From Tillus elongatus (lineage: Eukaryota > Arthropoda > Insecta > Coleoptera > Cleridae), in NCBI GenBank assembly GCA_964006375.1, contig OZ023264.1, positions 171,032,295 to 171,096,294 on the forward strand: a stretch of 64,000 nt of DNA, given 5' to 3'. A program made the position numbers and the translations under genes. The notes beneath the pieces were generated by a model that did no database searches, had not been told where the DNA came from, and was given only the letters and a program-made list of their open reading frames with translations. Of this stretch, positions 46,332-58,514 are shown in pieces (positions within the stretch are counted from its first letter, which is position 1; each line of letters begins with the position of its first letter).

Positions 46332-47068
46332 GTCGTGACCAGGGGAGGCTCCTCAATAAGTGAGCCCGTGCGCGCTCACTGCCGCCTGCCGGCGAAAAAT
46401 AATATTTTTGCTATGCTATATTTTAATAAATTTTAATTTTTTTACCTCCTGCATTCTACAAAAACAAAATTAGTATATCGAGGAACGCGGAGTCGGCTGC
46501 CATTAATACAAAATCAGAAGAAGTATAGCGTTAATGGTTGCAGACGTTATATACATCCATATACACAGTCCTGCGTCGGTGTGTATTCTTCGGCGCTCTA
46601 CCTAAATGGGAAACTTCAATATGAAATGATCGACTATATTAGTCAAAAACGACCGAATAAGCAATCCCGTTGTGAGCTTTAAAATTCCACACTTGCAGCA
46701 CAGCATAATAAGACCCAGCACTGAATCTTGTAGGGCGGCCCTTTGATGTTGTGAGAATAGAATATTTGACCTTGCCCACATCGCTCCAGCTTAACGGACC
46801 AGGGTGGGACTAGGCATACAGTTATGCTGTTCTCGAATCATAGGCCTAATCACTAATTTTATCGCCAGGACCGTATTATATTTCTTAAAGCCATGTTATT
46901 GTTGATTTGTATACAGCAAAATATTACGTAATTGAAACAACGATAATTAAATAGTCTAAAATATAGTGTTAGTAGAAAGAATATAACTACGATAGATTAG
47001 ATCCTCGTGAATAGCATCTCACATTTAGACATTTTAAAGTGTATTAAATTATTTAGTCAAAATAAAAA

Positions 47069-47069
<1 letters not shown>

Positions 47070-47161
<92 letters not shown>
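47070..47161. repeat. (TA)n microsatellite
   Basis: TA tract immediately left of the mariner. Confidence 0.95.
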
Positions 47162-47163
<2 letters not shown>

Positions 47164-49666
47164 GTGTGTCCAAGATAAGGAGGGGATAGCATGGGGAAAT
47201 CGGAAACCGTAAGAGATACAGGGTGGGTTAAATTAGAAAAAAGTTGCCCATTTTAGAGCTCAATTAAACGGTATTTTGAAATTTTGGAAATTCCGATTAT
47301 TTCCGGAGATATTCGAAAAAAACCGAAATTCGCCAATTTCGGTTTTATTTTTTTCTGACCTTATTTGAGAAGATATTGAAAAACAAAAAACACTTTCTCA
47401 CCTACACTTTTTAAGCTCTACAAGTTGGTGTTTACAGATTTTTTATTAGACGCTTCGTCTCCGAGAAACCATCGTGAACTTTAATTTTTTAAAAACGGCC
47501 CTGCAATTTTTATTTCAAAACTTTTAAACATTTTCAAATCTAAATTAAAGGATGTATAATTTCTAATGGTTTGAATATGTTTTCAGCTTGTTTCAGCCAA
47601 AAAACAAAGTTATTCAGGAATAATCTTCTGACTACGGCCCTGCATACTCGAAAAGCGTTTATTTCGGTAAGGTCGTACCTTTTAAAATGTCAATGAAGTA
47701 CAACATTTTCAGTAAGATTCTTCAAACCTATTAATGAAAAAGACACACTTGTCATAAATAAACCAATAAATAACTTAAATTCATGAAATGTATGTACCTT
47801 ATTAACTAATGAATATTATATGTAAATAGATTATCTGCCTTAATCATAAGAGATGTTCAAACAAATCACCATTATTTTCTAGGCATAGGTAACATCGCCT
47901 AATTGTGGAATCCAAAACATTGTTTACTGCATCTGGTGTAATGGTTTGCAATGCTTGCAAAACTAGTTGACGTAATCGTTCCTCCGTGTGAAAATTTCGT
48001 TGGTATACGTAGTTTTTGACATACCCCCAAAAATGGAAGTCAAGAGGTGTTAGATCTGGCGATCGTGGAGGCCAAGAAACACCTGAATGCGTACCTATCC
48101 ATTTGTCAGGAAACCTGTTTGATAGGTATTCTTGAACAGTTCTCGAATTATGAGCCGGGGCCCCGTCTTGTTGAAACCAGATGTTATTGACTTCTGCTAA
48201 TGGTAAGTGAGCATCGAACCATTCTTCCAAATTATTCTGCAGGAAATTTCGATACCGGTCGGAAGTCAGTGATCCATGATAAAAAAATGGCCCAATTATC
48301 CGTGTCCCTAACATCCGCAACCACATGTTGAAACCAAAACGGTGGTGGTGCTTAGACGTTTTGTATAAACGCGGATTTCTTCTGGACCAGAAATGTGTAT
48401 TTCGCCTGTTTAAGATTCCGTTGTTAGTCACCATACTCTCATCAGACCATAATATCTTATTAACAAAATGTTCATCCTCTTGACATTTTCTAGTGTACCA
48501 CTCACAAAATGTCATGCGTTTTATATCGTCTATATCGTCCCCGAGCCGTAATCCTTGGCAGATTCGAAATTTGTAAGGATGGTATTTGTTCTTACGCAAA
48601 ATAAAATTTGCAGTCGATTTTGGAATCCCAGTTACTCTTTCAATATTTCTAACCGATGTTGTAGGGTCTTGTGCTACAGCTAACAGTACATTATTTTGAG
48701 TTACTTCAGTGCATGGTTTGCTTCTAGTAACAATTGGTTTCTTAAATGAACCATACCGCAATAAATTGGTAACTATTCTTCCATATATCTTTCTATTTGG
48801 CTGTACTCTTTCAGGATAATAATTTGAATACATTTTCTCAGCTTTTCCTGTATTACTATAGCACAAAATATAACATTTTAACATGTCGAACTTTTCCTCA
48901 AAAGAAAAATGTCCAACCATTTTTAAACAAATTGAAAGAGCTTGTACCCAATTAACTGTATTTAACAAAGTGAAGTAATTGACACTCACATTTATATTTG
49001 TTGAAAGATCTTTATTGTCATTAGAGACAACTTGTTTATTTTTCAAAGCCCTCTATGTTTAGGACCTAGTCTTATAATAGTACGGTGTTACATTTTAATA
49101 ACGAAGAAATATTACTGAAAACGTTTTTCTCTTCATTGACTTTTTAAAAGGTACTACTTATAGAAAAAAATGCTTTTCGAGTATTCAGGGCCGTACTCAA
49201 AATATTTTTCCTGAAAAAACATCTTATAAGACTGAAATAAGCTGAAAACATATTCAAACCATTAGAAATTATACATCCTCTAATTTATATTTGAAAATGG
49301 TTTAAAGTTTTGAAATAAAAATTGCAGGGCCGTATTTAAAAAATTAAAGTTGATGATGGTTTCTCGGAGACGAAACGTCGATTAAAAAATCTGTAAACAC
49401 CAACTTGTAGAGCTTAAAAAGTGTACGTGAGAAAGTGTTTTTTGTTTTTCAATATCTTCTCAAATGAGGTCAGAAAAAAATAAAACCGAAATTAGCGAAT
49501 TTCGGTTTTTTTCGAATATCTCCGGAAATAATCGGAATTTCCAAAATTTCAAAATACCGTTTAATTGAGCTCTAAAATGGGCAACTTTCTTCTAATTTAA
49601 CCCACCCTGTATCTCTTACGGTTTCCGATTTCCCCATGCTATCCCCTCCTTATCTTGGACACACTG
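47162..49666 (-). mobile_element. Complete long-TIR Tc1/mariner element
   Basis: 2.5-kb element with inverted repeats of about 530 bases (47162-47700 and 49134-49666). The outer ~300 bases are nearly identical; the inner part diverges more. Termini read (C/T)AGTGTGTCCAAGATAAGG and are flanked by TA (47160-47161, 49667-49668). The single transposase is uninterrupted and on the minus strand. Intact frame plus near-identical ends suggests fairly recent activity. Confidence 0.93.
47844..49046 (-). CDS. Mariner/IS630-type transposase, uninterrupted
   Basis: 400-residue DDE transposase that would excise and insert its own element in the nucleus at TA sites. Residues 43-110 form the DNA-binding HTH (VGHFSFEEKFDMLKCYILCY, KMYSNYYPERVQPNRKI), followed by a second helix-rich block (QDPTTSVRNIERVTGIPKST). 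The catalytic core has Asp 202 (ILWSDES), Asp 294 (FQQDGAPAH) and Asp 331 (PPRSPDLTPLDFHFWGY), with 36 residues between the last two. The C-terminus is ITPDAVNNVLDSTIRRCYLC. The true start may be Met 43 (48920), since relatives begin at the equivalent MVYSVEER; the first 42 residues look non-conserved. All expected motifs are present with no stop or shift. Confidence 0.95.
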   Translation of the reverse strand: MKNKQVVSNDNKDLSTNINVSVNYFTLLNTVNWVQALSICLKMVGHFSFEEKFDMLKCYILCYSNTGKAEKMYSNYYPERVQPNRKIYGRIVTNLLRYGSFKKPIVTRSKPCTEVTQNNVLLAVAQDPTTSVRNIERVTGIPKSTANFILRKNKYHPYKFRICQGLRLGDDIDDIKRMTFCEWYTRKCQEDEHFVNKILWSDESMVTNNGILNRRNTHFWSRRNPRLYKTSKHHHRFGFNMWLRMLGTRIIGPFFYHGSLTSDRYRNFLQNNLEEWFDAHLPLAEVNNIWFQQDGAPAHNSRTVQEYLSNRFPDKWIGTHSGVSWPPRSPDLTPLDFHFWGYVKNYVYQRNFHTEERLRQLVLQALQTITPDAVNNVLDSTIRRCYLCLENNGDLFEHLL

Positions 49667-49668
49667 TA

Positions 49669-50269
49669 TATATGTGTGTGTGTTAAGGAAGCGTAGGATA
49701 ATTATAGGGATAAAATCGTCGAACTAAGCACATATATAGACATAGATAACAGTATATTGTTAACTAGATTAATTCACAAACGTAACAGTAATAATTATTA
49801 ACTAACAAAAAATGAACTTACGTAGATTGTGACATGATGACTATTGATTCAACAGTATTATGTTTACATGATTTAAATTATAAGTATCGCGGCGTTATAT
49901 CTGAATCAATCTAATTTTAACCGTCTACATTGTAGAACCGTATTTAATTAACTCAGTCTCTTACTAAAATTAATCTTATTTATATTTACAAAACAATAAC
50001 ACATTTTGATTCTTAATTAGTATTACGACCTTCTGATTTGCTGACTGCAACATTCCTGTATATCTTGCAAATTTGCCTGTTATTGTTTACATACTGAATG
50101 TGATATTTTCAATGTCAATCGATATAATGCTGACCTCTAATTAATGCAACATTTACATTCCTTGCTTAAAAAATTAAACTGAACTACTTTTAATTATTAT
50201 TTTAGTGTTTTTACCAATTATGTTTCTAAGTCTATTACGGCCCTTCTGAAGACATTTTGTGTTCTCTGA
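49669..50269. other. Interior of the hAT-like element, no feature
   Basis: AT-rich non-coding sequence. Confidence 0.5.
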
Positions 50270-50410
<141 letters not shown>

Positions 50411-50870
50411 AAAGTGAAAAGATACGTGCAGTATAAAACGACAAAGATAACATATTGTCATGTTTTTATGTCAAACAGAACATTTGAAATTATATAATGC
50501 TAACCTACATAGGCTTAGCCGTTTATAAATATCTAAATTAATAAACGAGTAAATGAATATACAAATAAATATAATAAAATTGAAAAGATACGTGAAGTAT
50601 AAAATGACAAAGATCACATATTGTAATGTCTTTATATCAAACAACACATTTAAAATTATATAGTTAGTTAGTAATTATCAAAGGAAAGAATTTTTTAACT
50701 ACTATAACATATAACTGACTAGAGGAACACTTGGTAAGTAGTTAATAATTATTAAGTTTGGTAAGTAGGTTTTTTTTATAATACATTTTCGGGAAAAAGA
50801 GGGAAGCCCTTCATTTTTTCTTCTTGCGCACCCCCAATGTATTAAGGCACGAGCCGCTACTGGTGGTGAC

Positions 50871-51118
50871 GTACTTGGGCAGTAAATAAATGACGTGTTT
50901 ACATTTACCCTATGGTATGATAAGTACGGTCAGTTGTTTCTCAACATGTTGGTGATGTAAACACAGAGAAGCAAGCTCATTGTCGTTGTGACATTACCGT
51001 CCAGTGACGTCACAGATTATACCGGCAAAATAGTGGTGTTTGAAATAAATTATAAAATTCGCATTTTCAAATATTTTTCTCCGTCGTTATTTTTGTAGTA
51101 TGTGAAATGAAAATTTTT
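50871..51118. other. No recognisable feature
   Basis: Short unassigned spacer. Confidence 0.4.
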
Positions 51119-51380
51119 TGGACGCAGCAAGTGCGTTATGGAAGTGAATTTTCATAAAAATGTTTTTAATAGCAAATGCGATCAGACATCAATCTGATTA
51201 CCGGTATAGCCTATGTAGTAGAAACAATGTACTATATTTTATCAAAATGACTTATTGTTTGAAAATGTACAAACATTTTCCGAAACTAAACTTAAATGTT
51301 GGTTTTCTAGCCAACAAACCTTACGTTAATAGCAACTTGAGTTATGAAAATTCTCTACCAAAACGCATTTACTTCGTCCA
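51119..51380. mobile_element. Short MITE with family A ends
   Basis: 262-bp element whose 39-base inverted repeats (51119-51157 and 51342-51380; about 32 matches) are the family A terminal motif TGGACGCAGCAAGTGCGTT. It shows that this motif is a genuine transposon end rather than an accident of the longer repeat. Confidence 0.8.
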
Positions 51381-51699
51381 GATTTTTTTCTTACAAACAT
51401 GCATCATATTTCGATAAAAAATGCAAAAATGCATTAACGAATTTGTTCTACGAAAATTAGCTGAAAATTATAGACCGTTAAACCATAAACTTCACTAAAC
51501 ACACAGCGAAAGCATCAACTTAACTAAACCGACAGCCAAAGCATCAGAGAAAGGGTCTATTTGAAATGGACTTTCTGTAAATATTTTAGTAAAGTGAAGG
51601 GCAATGACGGCTGAAGCTGAAACTTAAGGGTTCGCAGAACACTCTTTTTGCAACATTTTATTTTCACAATCTGCATTTGTTTCTCGTTCTTTGCCTAAA
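51381..51699. other. No recognisable feature
   Basis: Unassigned spacer. Confidence 0.4.
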
Positions 51700-52026
51700 C
51701 ATTGCCAATTTTAACGTTTTAAATTGCGACTTTGACGTTTTGAGGAAAACTCTAATTTTTTTTCTTTAACTGCCCATAACTTTTTTGTCTTTAAGCTTAG
51801 AGGCCTAAATTTTATTACATGGTTCACTCTTTTTATAATGTAAATACGTGTACTAAATTTGGTTGCCCTTACTTTAATATTTCCGGAAATATATTTTTTT
51901 TAGAAAGAAAACAAAAAAATTCTGGCAAAACCTGCGCCAATTTTCCTGGCTAACGTATTTATTCAAGCCACTTGCAAAAGGACGGTACTCACCAAATTTG
52001 ATCAACATCAGCCCTTTGTTTTTTGA

Positions 52027-52118
<92 letters not shown>

Positions 52119-52160
52119 TCAAAAGTCGGGATCTCCTTTTTTAAGAAAATTCACTAAAAC
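51700..52160 (+). repeat. Diverged family A copy with (TA)n core
   Basis: Shares the general order of family A: AACTTTTTTGTC...GGAAATAT, CCAATTTTCCTGGCTAACG, CACCAAATTTGATCAACATC, (TA)n at 52028-52114, then AAGTCGGGATCTCC and AAAATTCACTAAAA. Confidence 0.65.
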
Positions 52161-53589
52161 TAAAGTTTAATATTCAGTATGAACCTATGAACCCATCCGT
52201 ATCAGTATACATACATATGTTCGACCATAGAGTAATATGTGTTTGTTCTTTGCCGAGTTATTGACAAATTTTGTTTCGTCTTTGTCGGGTAAATTGATAA
52301 ATTAATGTTACAAATTTTAAGCTTAGATTAATAATTATTGTTGTCCTTGTCTTTAGCACAATAGGGGTGAAGTCTAAAGCTTACCATTCCCGGTTGAAAC
52401 GGTTACAAAACATGACGAGAATTGACTGGTATAAAACGATTACTATAACTACTTACCAGACGCGCAAGAAACAATAGAGTTACAAGTTCACCATATTTAC
52501 CACAAAATGTATAATCTTTAACATGTCTATATGCAGTCAGGCTGAAAATTATAATCTGAAAATGAGTTCTCCCGTGCGAGAAAAGCAATTTCCAATTCAA
52601 TACTGTAGGTATTGGATGAATCGAGAGATACTGGATGCAGGTTTAACAAGTTTTCTAATGTAACCTGAAGCTAAAAGCTATATAACAAGATACTTGAGAT
52701 ACCTGTGAAGAAGCAATCGATTCCACTTATTACGAAAGTTCACTCTATTTGTTCGTATAAATACCGAACTGAAACTTTCTGCACACAATAGTTATTTTCT
52801 TATTTTGTTTGTATTTAGCTTCCCTGGTTCTTTGTCTTGATAAAAACAATTTTCACAGGTAGATTAATGGCGAATTGAAGCTTCAGCGATATTAAAACGT
52901 AATGTGTAAGCGTTAAGTAAAATAAACCGTTTAGAAATCAGCACTTAGGCCTATAATTTTATGGAAAAATATTCCATGAAAAATTATCAATAACTAATAT
53001 TTGTCATACTTTGTCTACACAGGTGGTTTACTGGAATAAATGTAACCCTTATTTTCCTTTAATATCTACATGTCAGTCTACCGGTTAAGACAACTGGTTA
53101 AATTCTTAGGAATTTATTACAAGCCACGGTATCATTTTCAATGACTGAGAAAACCCGCTCAGCTGCCTACCACCTATAATAATGAAAAAATTTTGCAGGC
53201 GACTCTCTTTATTCTGCCAGTTCGAGTGAGGTTATTTAGTGGAATTAACTGGTCACCATGAGTAATAATAAAAAGAAGACACTAAGTAGGTATTTAGGTT
53301 TTCTCTTCTTTAATGTAGATATTAGTGGGGTGTTTCATTCAAGCCCTTTAGGAGTGTTCTACGCAGAGAAATTCCAATGATGTTTTGAATTTGAAATTAC
53401 CATCAAAACACTTTGTTAATGCTTCATAGGAGGAAAGAAGGTAAGAAGATGGAAGTAGTTTCAACGAACTTTTGAACCCGATGTTTTTCAGGTGACATAA
53501 AAAGACTGGGATGTGGAAAATCGTAAGATGTGGGACGTCTTTACAATACTTCGGTCAGTATTTTGATCAAATATTCAGGGTGCCAATGA
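52161..53589. other. No recognisable feature
   Basis: No coding domain, element end or RNA gene recognised in this 1.4-kb stretch. Confidence 0.5.
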
Positions 53590-55008
53590 GTTAACAGAGA
53601 ATGATTCGAGCGTTACAAGATAATATGCCCCCTTCTTCTTCTTTCGGGGCCATATCAGGTCCACCCTAACGTTGGCAATTACATTGGCGAGTTGCTCGCG
53701 GTTTTCGGCTAATCTGAATAGTTGTTCGGCACTGCGTATTCCAGTCCAATCACGAATGTTCTTTAGCCATGACATCTGTTTCCTTCCAATTCCTCGGCTG
53801 CCTTCGATTTTACCTTTCATTATAAGCTGGAGCACCTTGTATCGGTCTCCTCTAAGAACATGTCCCAAGTAATATCTTTCGCACCTTAATAGTGACAAAT
53901 AATTCACGGACAGCATTCGCTCTATTTAATACTGCTTCGTTGGTCTGCATAGCTGTCCAGTGTATTCGAAGCATTCTTCTGTGCAACCATATCTCAAACG
54001 CTTCCAGTCGACTGATCGTAGCAGCCCTCAGAGTCCAGGTCTCAGCTCCATACAACAACACGGACCAAATATAACATTTGGTCATTCTTTGACACAATCT
54101 TAGGTTTAAGTTGTCGTTAGAGAAAAATGATTTCATTCTCATGAAAGTTGTGCGCGCTGTTTCAATTCTGCACTTTAACTCTTTATCAGGGTCTAGATGT
54201 TCTGTGATATAGGAACCAATGTATTTGAATTGGGTAACTCTCTCAATGTTTTGTTGGTCTATCTGTAGGGAATCATCGGCGTGCGGTTGGCGACTGAATA
54301 TCATAAATTTTGTCCTATTGACATTTATTTTCAAACCCATTTCCGTTCCTGTCGTGTTTACACTATCCAACAACTCTTGAATGCCCCGGACACTATCGCA
54401 CAAGATGACCGTATCGTCGGCATATCGAATGTTATTAATCAGTTCACCGTTAATATTCACTCCAAGGTCTTTATCTTGCAAAGCCTTCTTAAAGAATGTA
54501 TCCGAGTAGATGTTGAATAATAGCGGGGATAGAATGCATCCCTGTCTGACGCATCGTTGAATGCGACATTCATCGGTTAGTCTTCCATATATTCGGACCA
54601 CTGCTTTCTGCTTCCAATATAAGTTCTCTATAATTTTCAGATCTCTATAATCGATTCCCAAAGTTCTTAGTATGTTTAAAAGTGTTTCATGCTGAACCAT
54701 ATCGAAGGCTTTTTCATAGTCTATGAAACATACATAAATATCTATGCGTTGGTCACGACACTTTTGAAGAAGTATATTTAGGGCAAAAAGTGCTTCCCGG
54801 GTGTCTAGTGCATTCCTAAAGCCAAACTATGTCTCATCCAGCTCCTCCTCGCACAGACGTCTCATCCTTCCACGTATTATGCGAAGAAACACCTTTAATG
54901 TATGTCTTATCAGGCTAATTAATCTATATTCGTCGCACTTCTTTGCTCCCTGTTTTTTCGGAAATACTATAAAAACAGAGTTCAACCATTCGTCGGGTAT
55001 TTTACCAG

Positions 55009-55076
<68 letters not shown>

Positions 55077-55500
55077 CTTAACCAGAGCATTTGATGTGAA
55101 GTTCGTGGATCATCTGTAAGAGCTCTGCTGGGATGTTATCTGGACCAGTTGCCTTCTTGGTTTTGGCTGACTTTATGGCATGGAGAACTTCGGATTTTAA
55201 AATTTCTGGCCCTTCGTCTTGATTTGCATTACCCTGCATGTTTGGCCTGTCTTCTTCAAACAATTCAGTCATATATTTACTTCATACTTCAAGAATCTTC
55301 TCTTTCATCAATAATAGATTTTCCCGTGCTATCCACTAGTTTGTTAGTAGTTTTCTTGTTGTACAAGCCAGCAACCTCCGGGACTTTCTTGTACATGTTA
55401 AACGTGTCATGTTTCCTTTCAAACTCTTCCATTTCCCAACATCTATCCGTCATGCCGTCATGCACCCACTACGTGCAGAAGCTTCAGATTATAACAAATT
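53590..55500 (-). pseudogene. RTE-type LINE reverse transcriptase, broken
   Basis: Minus strand, from 55500: FERKHDTFNMYKKVPEVAGL, then ATGPDNIPAELLQ (55175-55120), a (TA)n tract inside the frame (55011-55075), TGKIPDEWLNSVFIVFPKKQ, a TAG near 54829 (T*FGFRNALDTREALFAL), CFIDYEKAFDMVQHE (motif A), VRQGCILSPLLFNIYSD (motif B), RYADDTVILCDS (motif C) and TQFKYIGSYITEHLDPDKE. The 54700-53852 section is open. A frameshift near 53870 moves into GHVLRGDRYKVLQLIMKGKI and WLKNIRDWTGIRSAEQLFRL, the usual RTE C-terminus, ending near 53600 at a GAAGAAGAAG-type tail. The endonuclease half is missing. At least two stops, one shift and a microsatellite inside the RT make it inactive. Confidence 0.92.
55011..55075. 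repeat. (TA)n microsatellite inside the RTE RT sequence
   Basis: The tract sits where RTE proteins usually read LFNxIYxTGKIP, so it could have grown from a native TATAT seed. Confidence 0.95.
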
Positions 55501-55639
55501 GATTGGCTCATCTATAATCACATAATGTATGAAGATGTTCCGTGTTCGAATGCATTATAAGAAAACCTGACCTGATCTGACCTGACCAATTTTTTTTGTT
55601 ATACAATTTTCAAGAGAAAATTCTTCAAACTAAGAAATT

Positions 55640-56265
55640 TCATGCATCTTGTCGACAATTAGCCCATGCCACAAAAAACTAAAACTACAAATATGCCATG
55701 AAAAATGCAACCAATTGTAGACACATTGTTTCAAAAATGCAGAAGTTTACCACACTCTAAGTATCTAAGTATTGATGAGCAGATGACGCATTTTCAAAGG
55801 GACAACCACATTGAGGCACTACGCTAATAATAAGTCCAATGCACTGGACTTAAACATTTTTGTTTTGGCTAGCCCTCAGGGTACTAGTTCTTGACTCCTT
55901 GGTGTACGAAAATTCAACTAAATGTGCTTCTGATAAGCCGGACCCAGAGTTGGGTATTTGGGAAAGCGTTGTGGAAAAAACAGCTAATTTCAAATCTGGT
56001 CACGCAGTTTTCGTGGATAGGAAATTTACCAAACTGCCATTTATTTGGCTCCTTAAAGGCAAATAGAATTCATGCCGTGTGATCAATATTGCATTGTAGG
56101 GACGTACAAATGCTAGATACAAACTAAATTGTAAACCACGGAGGAAAGAGAGAAATAATTTCAGGAGCCAGTCGAATAAAATGAAGAGATATCACTTAGA
56201 AAATGGATGGACAACAGACCAATATTGGTAATTTTTTCAAGTTATGAATTTGAGCCCATTTCAGA
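55640..56265 (+). pseudogene. piggyBac-type transposase, decayed
   Basis: Reading across frames gives KYLSIDEQMT (first catalytic Asp; SIDE.M is diagnostic), HYANNKSNALDLNIFVLASP (second block, with Ser where the Asp would be), and LGIWESVVEKTAN with HAVFVDRKFTKLPFIWLLKG (third block, Asp retained in FVD). Stops and shifts separate the blocks. No terminal repeats were found. Different from the 20-kb piggyBac copy. Confidence 0.78.
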
Positions 56266-56304
56266 CGTTAGTATGTGAAATGGCCTAAGGTGACACAATC
56301 TAGT

Positions 56305-57545
56305 GCAAAACTATGCAAGATTCAAAGGATAACTTGCCTTGGCATCACAGGGGCCATGACTTCAACCCCAACAGCCGCCATGGAGGTGTTGCTGGATCTG
56401 CCCCCCTACACTTAGTTGTCGTGGGGTAGGTCAGGCTAGGACAATACAGACTACCCTGCATGATAGACTGAAGATCAACCTAGGCTGCAGGGACCACTGC
56501 AAAATTAAGAAGATCGTAAAGGAGCCCATGCTTCGAATGAAGTCAAACTTCGCGAGTCCGCGAATCTGCAGGGAAAACAAGTTTACAGTGGTAATCCCCC
56601 ACCGCGAGGCATGGCGGGTGGAGACGCAGGGCCTACCACGGGCCGCGCTTGTCTGGTTCACGGGCGGATCGGGAGGGGAGCGTGGGACAGGGTCTGGCAT
56701 TTATTCGGAAGGGTAAGTCACAGTAGTTTCCTCGGAGCTCATGTAACAGTCTTTCAGTCTGAAATGTACGCCATCTTGCACTGCGTGCAAGAGAACAAGA
56801 GGAGCGGCTACACCAACAAGCGAATCTTCATAGCCGCAGACAGCCCTTAAGGCCCTAAGTAGCCCACGGGTAAATTCTGGGCTGGTAAGTGAATGCCGAG
56901 GCGAGACGAGCGACGTGGTTCGGCAGAATGAGGTCACCCTCATCTCGGTGCCGGGTCACTCGGGGGGTCAAAGGCAATAAAGAAGCTGACAGTCTCGCGA
57001 AGAGAGGATTATCAGAACCATTTATGGGACCAGAACCGGTCCTGGGCGTGACGAAGAGCACTGCCAGGGGATCCATTTAGTTCTGGGTCAGAAACGAACA
57101 TAAGGTGTACTGGGCAGACTGTTCAGGGCTCAGACATAAGAAGACAGTAATTGTGGAACCCAGTTCAAAGAGAACTGTGGAGCTGCTAAATCTTAGCAGA
57201 GTACAGCTCAGGAACATAAAATAACTCTTGACGGAACACATGGCTGTCAAGAAACACCTGCATAAAATGGGACGGTTCGAGGGGGACCTCACATATAGCC
57301 TCTGCGGCGAGGGGGAGGAATCAGCCCAGCATATCTTGTGCGAGTATAAAGCTCTGGACCACAAAAGACAACTGAACTACGGACAGCCTAGACCGGAGAC
57401 AGAGCAATATAAAACTTCACCCTACCAATTGCTTGTAGACTAGTTCAAGTCACAGCGATTTTGGAATGGGTGGAGTAGAAAAGACAAAGAGTATACACAA
57501 TAACCTAAAGGCTGTGGTGCTAAAGCGCCGGCAAAGACGCGGACG
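56305..57545 (+). pseudogene. RNase H-bearing LINE, ORF2 C-terminal part
   Basis: Plus-strand relative of the 13.9-15.3-kb relic. It starts KIQRITCLGITGAMTSTPTA and AMEVLLDLPP, then after stops gives the RNase H domain: VWFTGGSGGERGTGSGIYSE (first Asp replaced by Gly), FQSEMYAILHCVQENK (Glu), IFIAADSP (Asp), a PGHSG motif and GNKEADSLAKRGLSEPFMGP. Then come LNLSRVQLRNI and LTEHMAVKKHLHKMGRFEGD, and the zinc knuckle YSLCGEGEESAQHILCEYK (57228-57443). Multiple stops and frame changes. The region to 57878 is probably its 3' untranslated tail, ending against the heptamer array. Confidence 0.86.
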
Positions 57546-57878
57546 AGCCCTAAAGGAGAAAATGAAATTTAGTATTGCGATATCTGTCACTGTTACGTCA
57601 AAATAATATTTCTGTTGAAAAATATGTAGAATTTAATGTCAGTCAAGTTTTAAAATATAGAAGTTTTTGATTAAAATGAAGAAATCGTTTTCAAGTACCA
57701 TCCATATTTCTGGAAATTGTAATGGTACATAATGAAGTGAGGTAATTTTGAAGATTAGAAATCAGATGACAGAACTTTGGAACAATTGACATTTAGATTA
57801 AAATTTAGTCGAAATTGCATCATTTGCAGCCACAAGTTTAGACTTATTTGTAAGATGCTTTGTACTATTTATATAACA

Positions 57879-58442
57879 ATAAACTATAAACTATAAACCA
57901 TAAACCATAAACCATAAACCATAAACCATAAACCATAAACCATAAACCATAAACCATAAACCATAAACCATAAACCATAAACCATAAACCATAAACCATA
58001 AACCATAAACCATAAACCATAAACCATAAACCATAAACCATAAACTATAAACTATAAACTATAAACTATAAACTATAAACTATAAACTATAAACTATAAA
58101 CTATAAACTATAAACTATAAACTATAAACTATAAACTATAAACTATAAACTATAAACTATAAACTATAAACTATAAACTATAAACTATAAACTATAAACT
58201 ATAAACTATAAACTATAAACTATAAACTATAAACTATAAACTATAAACTATAAACTATAAACTATAAACTATAAACTATAAACTATAAACTATAAACTAT
58301 AAACTATAAACTATAAACTATAAACTATAAACTATAAACTATAAACTATAAACTATAAACTATAAACTATAAACTATAAACTATAAACTATAAACTATAA
58401 ACTATAAACTATAAACTATAAACTATAAACTATAAACTATAA
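57879..58442 (+). repeat. Heptamer array (ATAAACT/ATAAACC)n, left block
   Basis: About 80 head-to-tail 7-base units. Roughly 20 consecutive units near 57895-58040 are ATAAACC, the remainder ATAAACT with almost no other variation. Confidence 0.97.
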
Positions 58443-58514
58443 TGCATACAGACTTGGAGAATACTTCTCTAGCTGAAAGAAGAATCCAAGAAATGGTTTT
58501 CAATTCGTGATAGT

